In this document: positions 1 through 12,199 of the stretch, piece by piece | Layout of the letters: each line of letters opens with the position of its first letter | How positions within the stretch are numbered: position 1 is the first letter of the stretch | DNA from: Pleurodeles waltl | Lineage: Eukaryota > Chordata > Amphibia > Caudata > Salamandridae | Assembly: GCF_031143425.1 (NCBI RefSeq) | Contig: NC_090447.1 | Span: forward strand, 850,025,760-850,089,759 | Direction: 5' to 3' | DNA: 64,000 nucleotides | The notes under the pieces: generated by a model | The model's database searches: none | Told to the model about the DNA's origin: nothing | What the model saw: the letters and a program-made list of their open reading frames with translations, nothing else | Made by a program: the position numbers and the translations under genes

Positions 1-135
1 CTTCGGATTTAATCGTTTTTTTCGAAGTGAAAATCCTTCGACCGGGGAAAACCTGGATCTTGATCCGATGTCCTTGGAGCCCTCCTCGGATACGCTGGCT
101 AGGAGGTCCCGGTCAACTTTATACGTTCAGACTTA
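1..135. repeat. Left half of a dispersed repeat split by Harbinger element 1
   Basis: No coding potential is seen. The sequence stops at a TTA that is repeated at 8330-8332 on the far side of the Harbinger element. These 135 bp and the sequence from 8333 onward were therefore contiguous before the insertion. The class of the host repeat is not recognised. Confidence 0.6.
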
Positions 136-1009
136 GGCCCTCATTACATCCCCGGCGGTCGGTGGTAAAGCGGCGGTAAAACAGCCAACAGGCCTGCGGA
201 AAAAAAAATGGAATTATGACCATGGCGGAAACCGCCAGCATAGACAGCCACTTTAACACTCAGACAGTCACAGTGGTATAAACAAACAGCATGGCGGTCA
301 CCGCCAACAGACAGGCTGAAGACATTGTACCGCCCACACTATTATGACAGGCCAATCCGCCACCTTTTCCAGGACGGATTCAACGCGAACAAAAACACAG
401 CGGAAACAGAACTTGGAAGGGAAAACACTCACCTCTACACACCCCACGAGGAACCAGGATGCCATGGAGCCTGAACTCCAAATACTCCCTGCGATAGTCT
501 TCCTGCTTCTCTACCAGGAGCACGACCGACGGCGGCGACGACCACAGTGAGTACTGCACCTACAACACAGTGGAGGGGGAGGGAAAAGAGAGAGACACAC
601 ACACGCAACACCCCCAACCCCACCCTCACCCACAACACCATACACACAAATACATGCTGTAACATTACATTTACACCCCCAACCCCTCCTCGAAGAATCC
701 AAGGAAAAAATGAAATGATTGTAACCATTGTAATCAAGAAAAATCCATTAGCCAAAAATATATATACACTATAAACAATTATGTACACCAAGAATCAAGT
801 CCAGGTATTGCACCTATATAGTCCGTGGACCACTGGGCCCAAAATGCATGGGCGAGGCCCACATTCGATACCCGATGAAAACGGAGAGAACACTGCAGGG
901 GCATCAGATCGAAATAAAACAGGCACCTCAGGGGGAAGGCAAGGGGGGGAACCTCAGCCGGATGAGTGCACGAAGCCAGCTCCACGAGGGGGCTCCATGC
1001 CCATTGATC

Positions 1010-1345
1010 TATCCTGGGGAGTGCAAAGCCACATTCTCTCAAGTCTCTCCAGTGGGTGGGTTGCCCACTGCTTTATCCTGGGGAATGCAAAGCCACAATC
1101 TCTCAAGTCTCTCCAGTGGGTGGGTTGCCCACTGCTTTATCCTGGGGAGTGCAAAGCCACAGTCTCTCAAGTGGATAACAGTCTCCACTGGTTCTGGAGG
1201 TGGCTTTGTGCCCAGAGTGCTTCGTCCTGCCAAGGACTGAGCTAGTGGATGGGAATCTCCACTGGTTCTGGAGGGGGCTTTGTGCCCAGAGTGCTTCGTC
1301 CTGCCAAGGACTGAGCTAGTGGATGTGACACTCCACTGATGGTGG
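1010..1345. repeat. Two short tandem repeats near the left end of element 1
   Basis: A 64-bp unit starting TATCCTGGGGA begins at 1010, 1074 and 1138; the third copy is partial. It is followed by a 74-bp unit beginning TGGAT at 1172, 1246 and 1320. Both arrays lie just downstream of the stop of the minus-strand gene ending at 1443. They may be its 3' untranslated region or a subterminal transposase-binding region. The function is inference. Confidence 0.85.
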
Positions 1346-1442
1346 GGCAAAATGGAAGCTGCCCAGGCCCCTGGAACTGACCACCAGCCTTGTACGAATG
1401 ACCACTGGGGATGGCAGCCATGTCTGCGGTGGTGCCACTGGC

Positions 1443-4214
1443 TCAGGATGTTGTGGGGCCGCTGGCGGTGCTGGCGGCGGGGTCAGTAGTGGCGGTTCTA
1501 GCGGCGGTCATTGTGGGGGCGGTGCTGGTGGCTGCCTCACTGACTGCGGTGCAGGTGGCTGGCTCACTGATTGCGGTGCAGGCGGCGGTGTCAGTAGCGG
1601 CGGTGCTGGTGGCGGGCTCACTGACTGCGGTGCTGGCGGCGGTGTCAGTAGCGGTGGTGCTGGTGGCGGGCTCACTGACTGCGGTGCTGCTGAAGGGCAC
1701 AGTGTCTGCGGGGCTGGTGAAGGGCTCAGTATCTGGGGTGCTGGCGGCGGTGTCCGTGGCGGCGGTGCATGTGGCGGTGGGGGTCTTATCTGCCGTGCAG
1801 GTTGGCGGTGACGTTGACTTGCCTTTCATTTTCAGGCCCTTCCCCACCTTGGATGGTGGCGCAGCTGTCTTGCCGCTTCCAACAAGTGTCTTGCCTGAGC
1901 CCTTGGTGGCAGGTGTTTTGGCCTTCCCCCTCTGGGATGTGGGCAACTTCTTCTGTTTTGGAGGTGGGGGAATGTCCTTGGCCTCGCTCCTTGGGACATT
2001 GGCAGCCCTGTTGCTTGGCGCACTCCAAAATCCGGCTATTGCTGGCACCACTGTGCCCGGTGATGTGGTGGCTGAGGTGCTGGGTTGGGACCTGGAAAGG
2101 CGGGCCCTAGGGGACGGATGGGGTGGGGGAGGTGTAGGGAAGAGGTCAACATTTGATAGGAAAAGTGTTTTAGACACACTGGGATGGGTAGATGGAGGGG
2201 GTTTGGGAGTGGAGGAAGAGGTAGTGGTTGTAGGAGGTGTTCGTTTGCTGACTTTGGGTGAAGGATCATGGGCTGGAGGCTGTCGTGAGGTGGATGGCTG
2301 TTGGGTGGGTGTGTGTCTGCGTTTGTGTACTTTGGGAGGAGGGCTCACAGACACACTGGGAGAGGACACTGGGGATGTGTGAATGGTAGTGGGGGTGGTG
2401 AGTGCACATGAGCGTGTGTGGTGATGGGCGTGTTGGTGATGGAGGTAGTGGCTGAAGATGTAGTGCATGCAGGTGTGAGTGGAGACATGACAGGGAGGAA
2501 GGAGGGAGACGTGGAGGAGGGGGACACAGTGGAGTCAGTGGATGTTGGTATGTGTGCATGGGTATGATGCTTGTGTGAGTGCTTGTGGGATGTGTGGTGC
2601 TTATGTTTGCCAGAGCCACACTCGTGTGTTGAGGTGTGTGCATGCTGGTCTGATGGTGTGCTTGGGATAGGCTGAGGTAAAGGGGATTGGGTCTGGGTGG
2701 AGGAAGTTGGAGGGGGGAGGCTGGACACAGGGACAATCGCTGCCATCAGTGCTGAGACAAGAGCCTGAAATGCTCGCTGTTGGGCTGTCTGGCCAGAATG
2801 AATGCCCTCCAGGTATGCATTTGTCTGTTGCAACTGACTCTCTACACCCTGGATGGCATTCAGAATGGATCTCAGGAGGTAAATAACCTCCTCACTGAGG
2901 GCAGCAGGGCTGACTGGGGCAGGGCCTGAGGCGCCTGGGGCAAAGGAGATGCCCACCCTCCTGGGTGAGCGACCACAGGACACATGCTGAGGGGCTGCTG
3001 GGAGGGCAGTGGTGGTAGGGGGGGTGGCGGCTGTACCTGTAGATGTGGTGGGCACAGAGGGGCCCACCACCGCAAGGGAGCTCCCATCAGAGGAAGAGTC
3101 GGTGTCGCTGGTCTCAGCTCCTGTCCCCGCCGTGGAGCTCCCCTCGCCCTCCGTCCCACTGGTGACTTCAGACTCCATTGTCTCGCCCTCCAAGGCCATG
3201 TGGGATGCAGCTTCCTCCTGCTCCGGTGGCACAGCTCCTCCGCCTGATGATGCTAATGCACACAAGAACATGGAGACCACAAAAAGGGAGGGGAAGAAAG
3301 AAGAAATACATGTTCAGTCCATGCAATACCGCTACCGCTGGCGGACACTACAGACACAGCAGCCCTCTGTACTACACCATGCACTTAGAGTTCCCTAATT
3401 AATCACAGGGAAATGGGATACATGGCCTAAGCCCGATTGCTGCACACATGGAAGTCACAGGAGCCTGACTAGGTGTAGATGGCTCTTACCACTGGTGGGG
3501 TTGGGGTGCCACATAGCCTGCCTCACAGAGGGTCCTTGCCTACAAAGCTCGCCCTAGCCTAGGGGAACCCACTGCCCAGCTCTCCCACCCAGACACCTCC
3601 AATGCGTGCAGAATCAGATGGATGTGACGGTACTCACCCCCTTGTGGCTGCTGTGATGCCTTCAAGCGCCGATCCAACTCCGGATATGCCACTGCCAGGA
3701 TCCAGAACATCAGGGGGGTCATGGTGTGACGGGCACCCCTCCAACGTTGGGAGGCCATCCCCAGCTGGGCCTCCATCATCTTCTTGCTCCAGCAGTGAAT
3801 GTCCTCCCATCTTTTATGGCAGTGGGTGCTCCGTCTGTGGTGGACCCCCAGGGTCTGGACGTCCTTGGCGATGGCATGCCAAATATCCTTCTTCTGGTGG
3901 GCGTTGTCCTAGAGGAATGGTACAGGGGAAAATGAAAAACTTTAACCATCCGGACCGTCACAGTCATTGTCCCACGTTCCCACCCTTGCCCTGACACACA
4001 TACACTCACCATCCGATCATGCAGGTCTCACCCCCCGTATCTTCCATCCACACCACTCCAAACAGGCATTGCCCATACAGCATGCTCACAGTGTACTCAC
4101 CTGTTTGTCTGGAGGACCGTAGAGTAGCATGTACTGGGGGAGGACCCCATCCACTAGTTTATCCAACTCCTCCAATATGAAGGCAGGGGCCCTTTCCCCA
4201 GACACATGAGCCAT
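1443..4214 (-). pseudogene. Myb/SANT-like Harbinger accessory protein A (frameshifted, 3 exons)
   Basis: Exons are 4214-4101, 3908-3638 and 3243-1443, with consensus GTGAGT donors and CTCTAG / CATCAG acceptors. Phases fit across both introns. Exons 1 and 2 encode a trihelix/SANT-like fold: residues about 10-38 lead into DIW (W48), KRW (W72) and CW (W78). Exon 3 encodes a Ser/Thr/Pro-rich linker and then a probable coiled coil (LSEEVIYLLRSILNAIQGVE). After that comes a His-rich stretch and a long Thr/Ala/Glu-rich low-complexity tail made by GGC-rich repeats at about 1450-1790. The frame is lost at about 2385-2405 in a G-rich run: one frame stops at 2345, while the tail continues in another frame to 1443. 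The gene is divergent from the transposase, with about 0.4 kb between them. The role (end binding or transposase import) is inferred from the Harbinger family. Confidence 0.8.
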
Positions 4215-4640
4215 TGTTGCTTCCAGACTGAGGTCACAGCAGCACTTGCAGTGTAGGTCGTCTCCTGTCGAAGATCAGGTATCAAGTGAGTGAACAGACA
4301 GAAAATGGCAGTCACGTCCGCAGCGGTGCATACCGTCACCGCCGGCGTACATCGTCATTGGCTCCTGGGACCCATAGGGCCCAATGTTAACCAATGCAGC
4401 ATTGCGCTGCGGTCTTCGACCGCCTACTGCTACGGTGTCCAACGCCAGCGCAGTTACCTCACATCCCATTGTCCCACTTTACAGGTCAGGCAGCCGCCAT
4501 TTCAGGGGCCCACATGGCCTAATTCACAACTGCTCACACAGACCTAGGCCTTGTCGCACAACACAAATATAGGCCAGATTCTGTGTATGAATGGTGTTCT
4601 GTGTAGACTGTGGGTACATACCTCTGAGTTGTTTGACTCT
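4215..4640. promoter_or_regulatory. Putative divergent promoter between accessory gene A and the transposase
   Basis: This CpG-containing spacer separates the minus-strand start at 4214 from the plus-strand transposase. It has ATTGG at about 4357 and two CCAAT motifs at about 4382 and 4392, in both orientations. No TATA box is obvious. The promoter role is inferred from position and CCAAT boxes only. Confidence 0.35.
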
Positions 4641-5778
4641 GTGGTCGCTGTTGTCCTTCATAGGCACCGTCCGCTGGGACATGTGAGGAGATGGCGGAAT
4701 CCTCCGGTGTACCGACCGCTGGTGGACCTGTCAACAATGGAGGAGCGACATTTGATCATCACCTACAGGTTTGACCGTGCCACAATCCAGGAACTGTGTT
4801 CCCAGTTGGAGCCAGACCTGATGTCAGCTATCTGCCATCCCACAGGAATCCCCCCTCTAGTGCAGGTCCTGTCAGTACTCCATTTCCTGGCAAGTGGGTC
4901 TTTTCAAACAACAATGGCAATAGAATCAGGGATGTCCCAGCCTATGTTCTCAAACGTGTTGTCCAGAGTGTTGTCTGCCCTGCTGAAACACATGCGCAGC
5001 TACATCGTGTTCCCTCAGGTGGAGGATTTGCCTACAGTGAAAGGTGACTTCTATGCCCTGGGACATATCCCCAACATCATAGGTGCCATTGATGGGACAC
5101 ATGTGGCCTTGGCCCCCCCGCAGGAGTGAACAGGTGTACAGAAACCGGAAGAGCTACCATTCAATGAATGTGCAGATGGTGTGTTTGGCCGACCAGTACA
5201 CCTCCCATGTGAACGCCAAGTTTCCTGGCTCAGTGCATGACGCTTACATTCTGAGGAATAGCAGCATCCCTTATTTGGCAAGTCCAGAGGCACCGTGTGT
5301 GGCTAATAGGTGAGGACAAGGACCCTACACCCTGTGAATAGTTGTCTAGGGTTGTCCCTAAGGGTTAGTGTGTGTCTAACAGTTGTCCCTCGACATTTGC
5401 AGGTGACTCTGGTTACCCCAACCTGTCATGGCTACTGACCCCAGTGAGAAATCCCAGGACAGAGGAACGCTACAATGAGGCACATAGGCGAACTAGGAGA
5501 GTGATAGAAAGGACCTTTGTACTCCTGATGGCCAGGTTCCGGTGCCTCCATATGACAGGTGGTTCCCTATATTACTCACCAAAGAAGGTGTGCCAGATCA
5601 TTGTGGCCGCTGTATGCTGCACAACTTGGCTTTGCGACGACAGGTGCCTTTTCTGCAGGAGGATGGTCCAGAAGGAGGTCTTGTGGCAGCTGTGGAGCCT
5701 GTGGACAGTCAACAAGAGGAGGCAGAAGAAGAGGACATAGACAACCAGAAGAACGTGATCCAGCAATACTTCCAGTGA
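4551..5778 (+). pseudogene. Harbinger transposase (DDE_Tnp_4 / HARBI1-like), frameshifted
   Basis: The protein has the order typical of HARBI1-like transposases. An N-terminal helix-turn-helix region (from MEERHLIITYRFDRATIQEL, ATG at 4736) is followed by the DDE core. Catalytic residues are visible: Asp in GAIDGTH (codon 5091), Asp in GSVHD (codon 5239) and Glu in VIERTF (codon 5507). A 93-bp intron (5310-5402, GTGAGG...TTTGCAG) joins LIG to DSGYPN in phase. The frame is broken three times: in the C-run at 5113-5119, at about 5270-5280 where a few codons of the usual SSIPY-to-QRHRVW stretch are missing, and at about 5607. The acidic C-terminal tail ends at 5778. The true start may lie upstream of 4736, since coding-like sequence (VRRWRNPPVYRPLVDL) precedes it without an ATG. 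Confidence 0.9.
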
Positions 5779-6256
5779 GACATAGGTAAGAAGACATAAC
5801 TGCCTCCTACGTCTGATAAAATTGTTAGACCTATCATCTGTCTGTCACTTTCACCCAGTGTATGGACCCTGACTTGTCACTTTGCCTTTCCATTTCACAG
5901 ATGTGGGTCCCACTGTGTGACCTCTGCTATGTTACCTCATGGAATAGAGCTGTGTGACATAGGTATGTTGACAATACAATGGACATTGATATTTTCCTCA
6001 GTTATTGCAAATACACATTTGTGAAAGCACAGACTGACTCCAGATTGTTTTGTGATTCAAGGGTGTTTATTTAAGTGCTAAATAGTGGAGGGGGTTGTAA
6101 AATGGTCAGGGGTGATGGTGGAGGAATGTCCATGGCAGAGTCCAGTTATTTGTCTTACAGGTGCATTGTCCAAAGGGGCTTAGGAAGTAGAGCTAGGGCA
6201 GTTTAAGGATGGACAGGGTGACAAAGTGGGACAGAAGGATGACATTCAGGGTGGTC
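5779..6256. other. Convergent spacer between transposase and accessory gene B
   Basis: There is no gene here. The spacer joins the 3' ends of two convergent genes. An AATAAA on the minus strand (6071-6066), about 190 bp past the stop of accessory gene B, is a likely polyadenylation signal for that gene. No clear plus-strand signal was seen. Confidence 0.4.
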
Positions 6257-7781
6257 TCATTTCTTGGCGGGGGTCTTGGCATTGTCCTCTGTCTTTGTCT
6301 TGGATCTCAGGGACTGCTTGCGGGGTGGTTCTCCATCTGCAGGGGGTGGGGTGCTGGTGTCGTGGTCCTGTGGTGGTTCCTCCTGTCCACTAGCACCGGC
6401 GGAGGTGATGGGCAGTTCATCGTCCAGGCTAGTGTCAGGGGCCCCTTGTTGTGCCACAGTGTCCCTCCTGGTGTTCACAAGGTCCTTCAGAACCCCTACA
6501 ATGGTGCCCAGGGTGGTGTTGATGGACTTGAGTTCCTCCCTGAACCCCAAATACTGTTCCTCCTGCAGCCCCTGGGTCTCCTGAAAATTGGCCAGTACCG
6601 TTGCCATCGTCTCCTGGGAATGATGGTACGCTCCCATGATGTTGGAGAGGGCCTCGTGGAGAGTGGGTTCCCTGGGCCTGTCCTCCCCCTGTCGCACAGC
6701 AGACCTCCCAGTTCCCTGGTTTCCCTGGGCCTCTGTCCCCTGAACCATGTGCCCACTGCTACTGCCCCCAGGTCTCTGCTGTTCCTGGGGTGGTGGGTTT
6801 GCCTGGGTTCCCTGTAGTGGTGGACCCACTGCTGCTTGACGTGTCCTGGGGACAGAGGTATGGGCCCGCTGGGTGGGTGCTGTGCTGGTGTTTCCTGAGG
6901 GGGGAGGCTCTGTGGTGGCCTGTGACTGTGTCAGGGGAACCGACTGTTCCGAGGTCCCAGATGGGCTGGGCTGTTCATCTAGATCCAGTTGGACAGAGCT
7001 GCTGCCATCACTGTGGGCCTCTTCTATGGGGGGGGGGTGGACATGTCTGGAACCTCCTGTCCGGTGAAGTTGGGTAGGGGTCCTGCAGAGGTGTAAATGC
7101 ATGATTATTGCATCTGTGTGTGCCATGGTGTGCAATGTGTGGGTGACCCTGTACACCAGTGCTTACATTCTTGTGTAGGACCTTGTGTGATAATTGTTTT
7201 GGGGTCGGTGTAGGTATCTGTAGTGGACATGCTTTGGTGATGGGTGTCCATGCTTTGTTGTTGCGTGCAGGGCTTGGTGTTGGGATGTGTTGTTTGTGAT
7301 AATGGGACATATGTGAGGAGTTGGAGTGATGGGGGTGAGGGTGGGTTAATGAGATAGCATGCAGGTAGGGTGGGGGATATGGTAGTTAAAGATTTGACTT
7401 ACCAGAGTCCATTCCTCCAGCTACTCCTGCGAGGCCCTCAGGATGCAGTATAGCCAAGACCTGCTACTCCCATGTTGTTAGTTGTGGGGGAGGAGGTGGG
7501 GGTCCACCGCCAGTCCTCTGAACTGCAATGTGGTGTCTTGAGACCACGGAATGCACATTCCCCCGTAGGCCGTTCCACCTCTTCCTGATGTCATCCCGTG
7601 TTCTTGGATGCTGTCCCACTGCATTGACCCTGTCCACAATTCTGCGCCATAGCTCCATCTTCCTAGCTATGGAGGTGTGCTGCACCTGTGATCCGAATAG
7701 CTGTGGCTCTTCTCGGAGGATTTCCTCCACCATGACCCTGAGCTCCTCCTCAGAAAACCTGGGGTGTCTTTGCGGTGCAAT
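6257..7781 (-). pseudogene. Myb/SANT-like Harbinger accessory protein B (decayed, 2 exons)
   Basis: Exon 1 (7781-7403) encodes a Myb_DNA-bind_5 / MSANTD-like domain, with FSEEELRVMVEEIL, then MELWRRIVDRV and IRKRWNGLRG. This domain differs from protein A of the same element. Exon 2 (from 7082, or from 7056 with the next AG) encodes a Pro/Ser-rich linker and an amphipathic segment (THRRDTV region preceded by LKSINTTLGTIVGVLKDLV). It ends in a basic C-terminus at 6257. Three lesions are visible. The expected start codon is ATT at 7781-7779. TAG interrupts exon 1 at 7466-7464, where CAG would keep the frame. A run of ten C (minus strand, 7028-7037) shifts the frame if the 7082 acceptor is used. 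The donor at 7402-7397 is GTAAGT. The gene runs convergent to the transposase. Confidence 0.8.
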
Positions 7782-8329
7782 GGGGTGGTGTGGGTGAGGT
7801 GTGAGGTGGTGTGTGTTGTGATGTGTGAAGGGATGTGTTGTGTGAGGTGCGTGGATGTTGTGTGAGTGATGGCGTTGAGTGCCTGTGGATGCTAGTTTGT
7901 TGATGGTGGTGTCTCTCTCTGACCTTCTGTTGCAATTCTAGTCGTAAGGGTTTGTGGGTGATGTGGGTGTGTTTTATGTTGTATTGAGTGTGTGTGTATG
8001 TGTATCAGGTGTGTGTATTTCGATTTGTCCAATGTGGTTGTGTTTTGTAAATGTGCGTGTATTTTGAGCGCGTCAGTGTGTACCGCCAATGGAATACTAT
8101 GGTTGAAAGACCGCCGCATGGATTTGTGTTGGCGTGACGGTGGAGGTTTTGTTATCGCCAATTTATCACTGACCTTTGGTGTGGTGGACTTGTGTGGGTG
8201 TCTGGATTTTGGTGGATTCCGAGCTGTGGGTCGTAATAGCTGTAGCGGAATTCCGCGGCCGCGGCGTTGTGTTTGCGGTCTTCTGCACGGCGGTAAGCAG
8301 CATTTACCGTCAATGTTGAAATGAGGGCC

Positions 8330-10090
8330 TTAGTCTCTTTTTTGCAGATTTTCTTCACTGAGACGAACCTGCAAATCAGGCCGGGTCGCGGTTGAGGCAA
8401 GCCGGATAGAGTTGCCGCGGCGGGTCGGTCCCTCTATGGAGCTTTTTGTTTTTAAAGTTCTCCAAACTCCTCCAGGATCTTCTTCCAGATGATCGTTTGA
8501 GGTTCTTTTGGGGTCCACAGCTCACCCCAAGGTTCTAGAGGCTCTGAGATGATCCTTGAGGGTGTGGACTACAACTCCCAGAATGCACCTGGTGCAAACT
8601 CCTTTTTGGCCACTGAGCAGTGGTCAACTGGTTGATTTCTTCAGGAGTTGGTGCAGGGGACTCTGGTTAGCAATTTTTCACCTGTAGCAAACAGGGAGTC
8701 CCTCCTTGAACCAGTTGAAGCGAGGCAAAGTCCTTCTTGTGGTGAAGCCCAAGTGTGCAGCTGGTGCAGTCCTTCAGAGTGCAGGGTCCAGGTGCAGGCC
8801 AGGGGTCCAGCAGAGCAGTCCTTCTTCTTCTGTAGTTCTTCCCGGTAGGGATCTTGTAGGGAACTAAGGTTTGGGTGCAGGTCTGCCAGTTTTATCCTTG
8901 CTCCAGGGTGAAAAACAGGGGGGTCCTGGATCTCCAATCAGGGGCAGAGTCCTTCACCCTGTGATGACCACTTCCTGGGAAGTGTGGCAAAAATCAATCC
9001 TAGGAGGCAACATTCCTCAAAAATCCATCATGGCTGAAAGTGATTTTTGGAGGTTACATGTGGCTGAGCCCACCCACTGGTGTGGCTAAAAATCATAAAC
9101 ACACCCATCTCCTGCCCTCTCCTAATCTAATCAAGGGGGCACCTAGTTGTCTGGGGTTGCAGGATGTGGGGGTGTTGCTGGGTTGCTCCAAATGTCCTTC
9201 TCTGCCTTTGAAGACCAGTTTGGCAGCCCTCCCCCTTCCTGCCTCAACATCTGCTGAGGGGAGATCCCCTCCCACAGGCACATCTCCTTGTGTGAAGTCA
9301 GGCCACTTCACACCTCATCGAGGCAGCCTGGCCAGGCTGCCAGAGGTTGGCCAATCAGAGCCCAGCAGCAAAAACACTGCAGGACTGAAGTTGGCAACTT
9401 TTCAGGTAAAGTTTAAAACTCTTTACCTGATCAAGTTATATTAAATCCAACAACTGGAAGATGTGGGAATTATTATAACGATTAATTTGATACCAAACTC
9501 TTGGTATCCATTACTTAATGGGACCTTTAAATTAAAAATAAAGTCTCCCCATTCTAGCCTATGGAGGCCATTCACTACAATGAGGGAAAAACGAATTTGG
9601 CTTACTACTTAGTTATAAAACCATTTTTATAATGTCCCTGCTTATAGTTACATGGCACCCATCCCTAGGGGCACATAGGGCACACCTTAGGGTGACTTAT
9701 ATGTAAAAATAAGGTAGTTTAACACCTTGAAACTACTTTTAATTCCAAAGTCGAATTTGCATATAACTTTAATTTAAAAGCAGCCAGCAAGGCAGGCCTG
9801 CCTTTAAAATGACACTGGGCACCTCAACAGTGCACCTATGGGTGCACTACCTATGCTGGGGTCCCTAAACCTACATGCCCTACCATATACTAGGGACTTG
9901 TAGGTAGGTTGACTTCTGCAATTATTATTAGCCTTGTTTGCATACTGATTTTACACAGAGCACAGGCCCTGGGACTGGTTAGCAGTACCCAGGGCACCAT
10001 CAGAGTCAGGAAAACACCAGCAAAAAGTTGAAAATGGGTGCAAAAAGTTAAGGGCCCTTGCAATCACCCCTGTTCTGTCACACCGTATGA
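8330..10090. repeat. Right half of the dispersed repeat hosting element 1
   Basis: This is long non-coding sequence that continues the repeat of 1-135 across the TTA duplication. It has scattered short motifs (GGGACTTGTAGGTAGG, CTGGGACTGGTTAGCAG) resembling the stretch near 39,700-39,960. That points to a dispersed family of LTR-like or non-autonomous type, but no coding domain lets me class it. Confidence 0.5.
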
Positions 10091-10189
10091 TGGAAAAAAC
10101 AGTAGTTCTACAAATTAGGGAGTGTACTTGAAGGCCTAAGGGTATCACTTCAATTCTGGATCTCACTCTCAATTTCTACCATGGACAAA

Positions 10190-10560
10190 TTTGCGATAGT
10201 AAATATGGTCATCCATCTTTGATACCTGCACATGTTATACAGAACTTCATGTTCCCACTTGTTAGGCCAACCTTTAAAGAACTAAATAGCCTGCTTGTTG
10301 CATTGATGTGTACAGGCAAGAGGAACAGAGTATGACTGTAAACCCTAAAAAGAATTAGAGAGGGTGTGGCCTGGGGCTGCCAGACCTGGAACTATATTAC
10401 ATGTTGGTACAGTTGCAGCACACAGCTCACTGATGTATGAAGGATGATAATTGAGGGATGGACCTTAGGAAGGATAACACCTCCAGGTGCAACCTCAAGT
10501 GGGAGGTCCCTCTGATCATGCACCAGGTGTCACTAGCATGGGAGATGGCAGATAAGAGGG
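10190..10560 (+). pseudogene. L1-type ORF2 C-terminal remnant
   Basis: A broken reading frame contains the block RGCGLGLPDLELYY followed by MLVQLQHTAH. It matches the conserved GGLGLPD..LYY..AQL block downstream of the reverse transcriptase in L1 ORF2 proteins. The upstream TGKRNRV resembles the W.GKRPRI motif in an adjacent frame. Stops and frame changes are frequent, so this is an old non-functional fragment. Confidence 0.6.
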
Positions 10561-12199
10561 TCTAGAAATGACCTGTCTTTACCAGAAATATACTGATCAG
10601 GTGGCTTTGACCACTCCTCACAACTAACCAAGCCACGCCCATGGCCTGATGGAGGGAGGACACTCCACCCTGGGAGATCTGTACTCCACTGAAGCATGTA
10701 TCTCTTTTTATGAAGTATGTGAGTAATTTGAGGTAGGCTGGGCATAGTTCTTATATTATGCAAAGCCAACAAGCACTGCTGAAGAGATAAGTTCTGAGTT
10801 CTCTGCCACACTGGAGGCATTCACTACACTCGAAATTCTTTTGGAAGATGAACAGTGTTGTAAAGTGATCTTGTGACTGTACAAGGCTCTCATAAAGGAC
10901 ATCATTCAGTAACAAATGACAGCTAGACAGCAGTGGGAAGAAGACCTACAGGAGTTCCTCACAGATAGAGAGTAGGTATTGTTATGTTCCCAGGTGCAGA
11001 AGATAGCAAGCAATGCCAAATTTAAACTGGCACACTTCCATTTCATTGGTTCTCCTCTAATACCCCTAATGCCCCTATCACATCTGCATGGGAATGCACT
11101 GGAATGGACCTGGGAGACCTGAGAAACACATCAAAGCGGTCCAAACAGACTAGGAGGTATCCAAAGACTTTGACATGTGGGTGGATACAGTTAACGTATC
11201 AACCAGAAGCATAACAACATTGGTTGCCAAGGCCCATTTGCTTACCCTCTGATTTGAAAACAGCCTTTTGAGTGTTTCTCGTGTGGCACCAGCCCTTTCT
11301 TAAGGCTGTTAGCTAACCATCCATCAACCAAAATGGCAACTGTCTCTAGGTCCCATTCTGTCAAGTCTCGCAAGTATTGCTCAAGTGGGGTATATCACCT
11401 CTCATTGATTTACGTTGTTGCCATCAGCTGGTTAAGGATATGAAAATTCACAACCTGCCTCTCTTTCAACCACAAATTCCAATCATGCAACACACTATGA
11501 CCCCAAGTTTCCAACAGAAGAGCATCGGTTCTCTTGCTTTCTCTGACCCTCTGAAAGTACTGAGCTCACATAGACCCAAATCATTTTATAAGAGCTTGCT
11601 TGCTTCCTTCCTTCCTTCCTTCCTTCCTTCCTTCCTTCCTTCCTTCCTTCATAGTTCATGTGCTCTGTCACATGCATTTTCCCAATGACTACTGTACTTT
11701 CAATGAGCAAGTGACTCATTAAAGTTGCTACCTTAGATGTATCATTCCAAGCCTGCTCTCTATAAGTGATTTCAAAACTTACAAACCTTTCCAAAATATT
11801 CAGGCCTTCTACATACATGAACACACGCCCTTTTTTAACTTTTGGAGATCCACCTGAAGAGTTGGAAGGTGAATTGCCTTTTCTAGATATAGCTGTCTCC
11901 ACTGGCATCCTGAGCTTTTTTCTTTCTGTAAGACACTCTCTCCCTCTCCAATTCTCTGTCTTTTTATTGCCTTACCTTTTCCCTCTCCCTTTTTCTTTCC
12001 TCAAGCTAATTCTCCCCATCTCTCTTGCCTCAGTTTTATTTCTTCTTGGTGAGCTATGTGAGCTTCTCCATCTTACACTCCCTGGCCATCTTTCACCTCT
12101 TCCTCAGTTGTAATGTTTTGGAGCACCAAATGCAAGTTCAGGGTGTCAGTTAGACTTAACACATCCAATGTAATAACTCCTTCACTTTGTGCCTGCCTC
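10561..12199. other. No gene recognised
   Basis: This AT-balanced sequence has only short unsupported frames. The one distinct feature is the (TTCC)n tract at about 11,603-11,650. The remainder may be older decayed repeat. Confidence 0.4.
11603..11650. repeat. (TTCC)n microsatellite
   Basis: About twelve uninterrupted TTCC tetranucleotides are directly visible. The minus-strand reading as Lys/Glu/Gly/Arg repeats is an artefact. Confidence 0.95.

Larger units (their letters stand above)
136..8329 (+). mobile_element. PIF/Harbinger DNA transposon, complete but decayed (element 1)
   Basis: The termini are GGCCCTCATT at 136 and its inverse AATGAGGGCC ending at 8329. They are flanked by TTA at 133-135 and 8330-8332, the 3-bp TWA-type duplication expected of PIF/Harbinger. 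Inside are a HARBI1-type transposase on the plus strand (about 4551-5778) and two different Myb/SANT-like accessory genes on the minus strand (1443-4214 and 6257-7781). Harbinger elements normally carry one transposase and one Myb-like protein that helps it enter the nucleus and bind the ends, so the second accessory gene is unusual. All three genes carry frameshifts, stops or a lost start. This copy should not be autonomous. Confidence 0.93.

Noticed and set aside
1411..2382. 323-codon plus-strand open frame rich in Val/Ala
   Set aside because: It is the complement of the Thr/Ala-rich tail of accessory protein A; GGC-rich repeats keep several frames open.
4384..4737. Short open frames on both strands between accessory gene A and the transposase
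   Set aside because: No domain and no splice support; better read as the divergent promoter.
11495..11908. Minus-strand frame with Gly-Arg-Lys-Glu repeats
   Set aside because: Produced by the (TTCC)n microsatellite.
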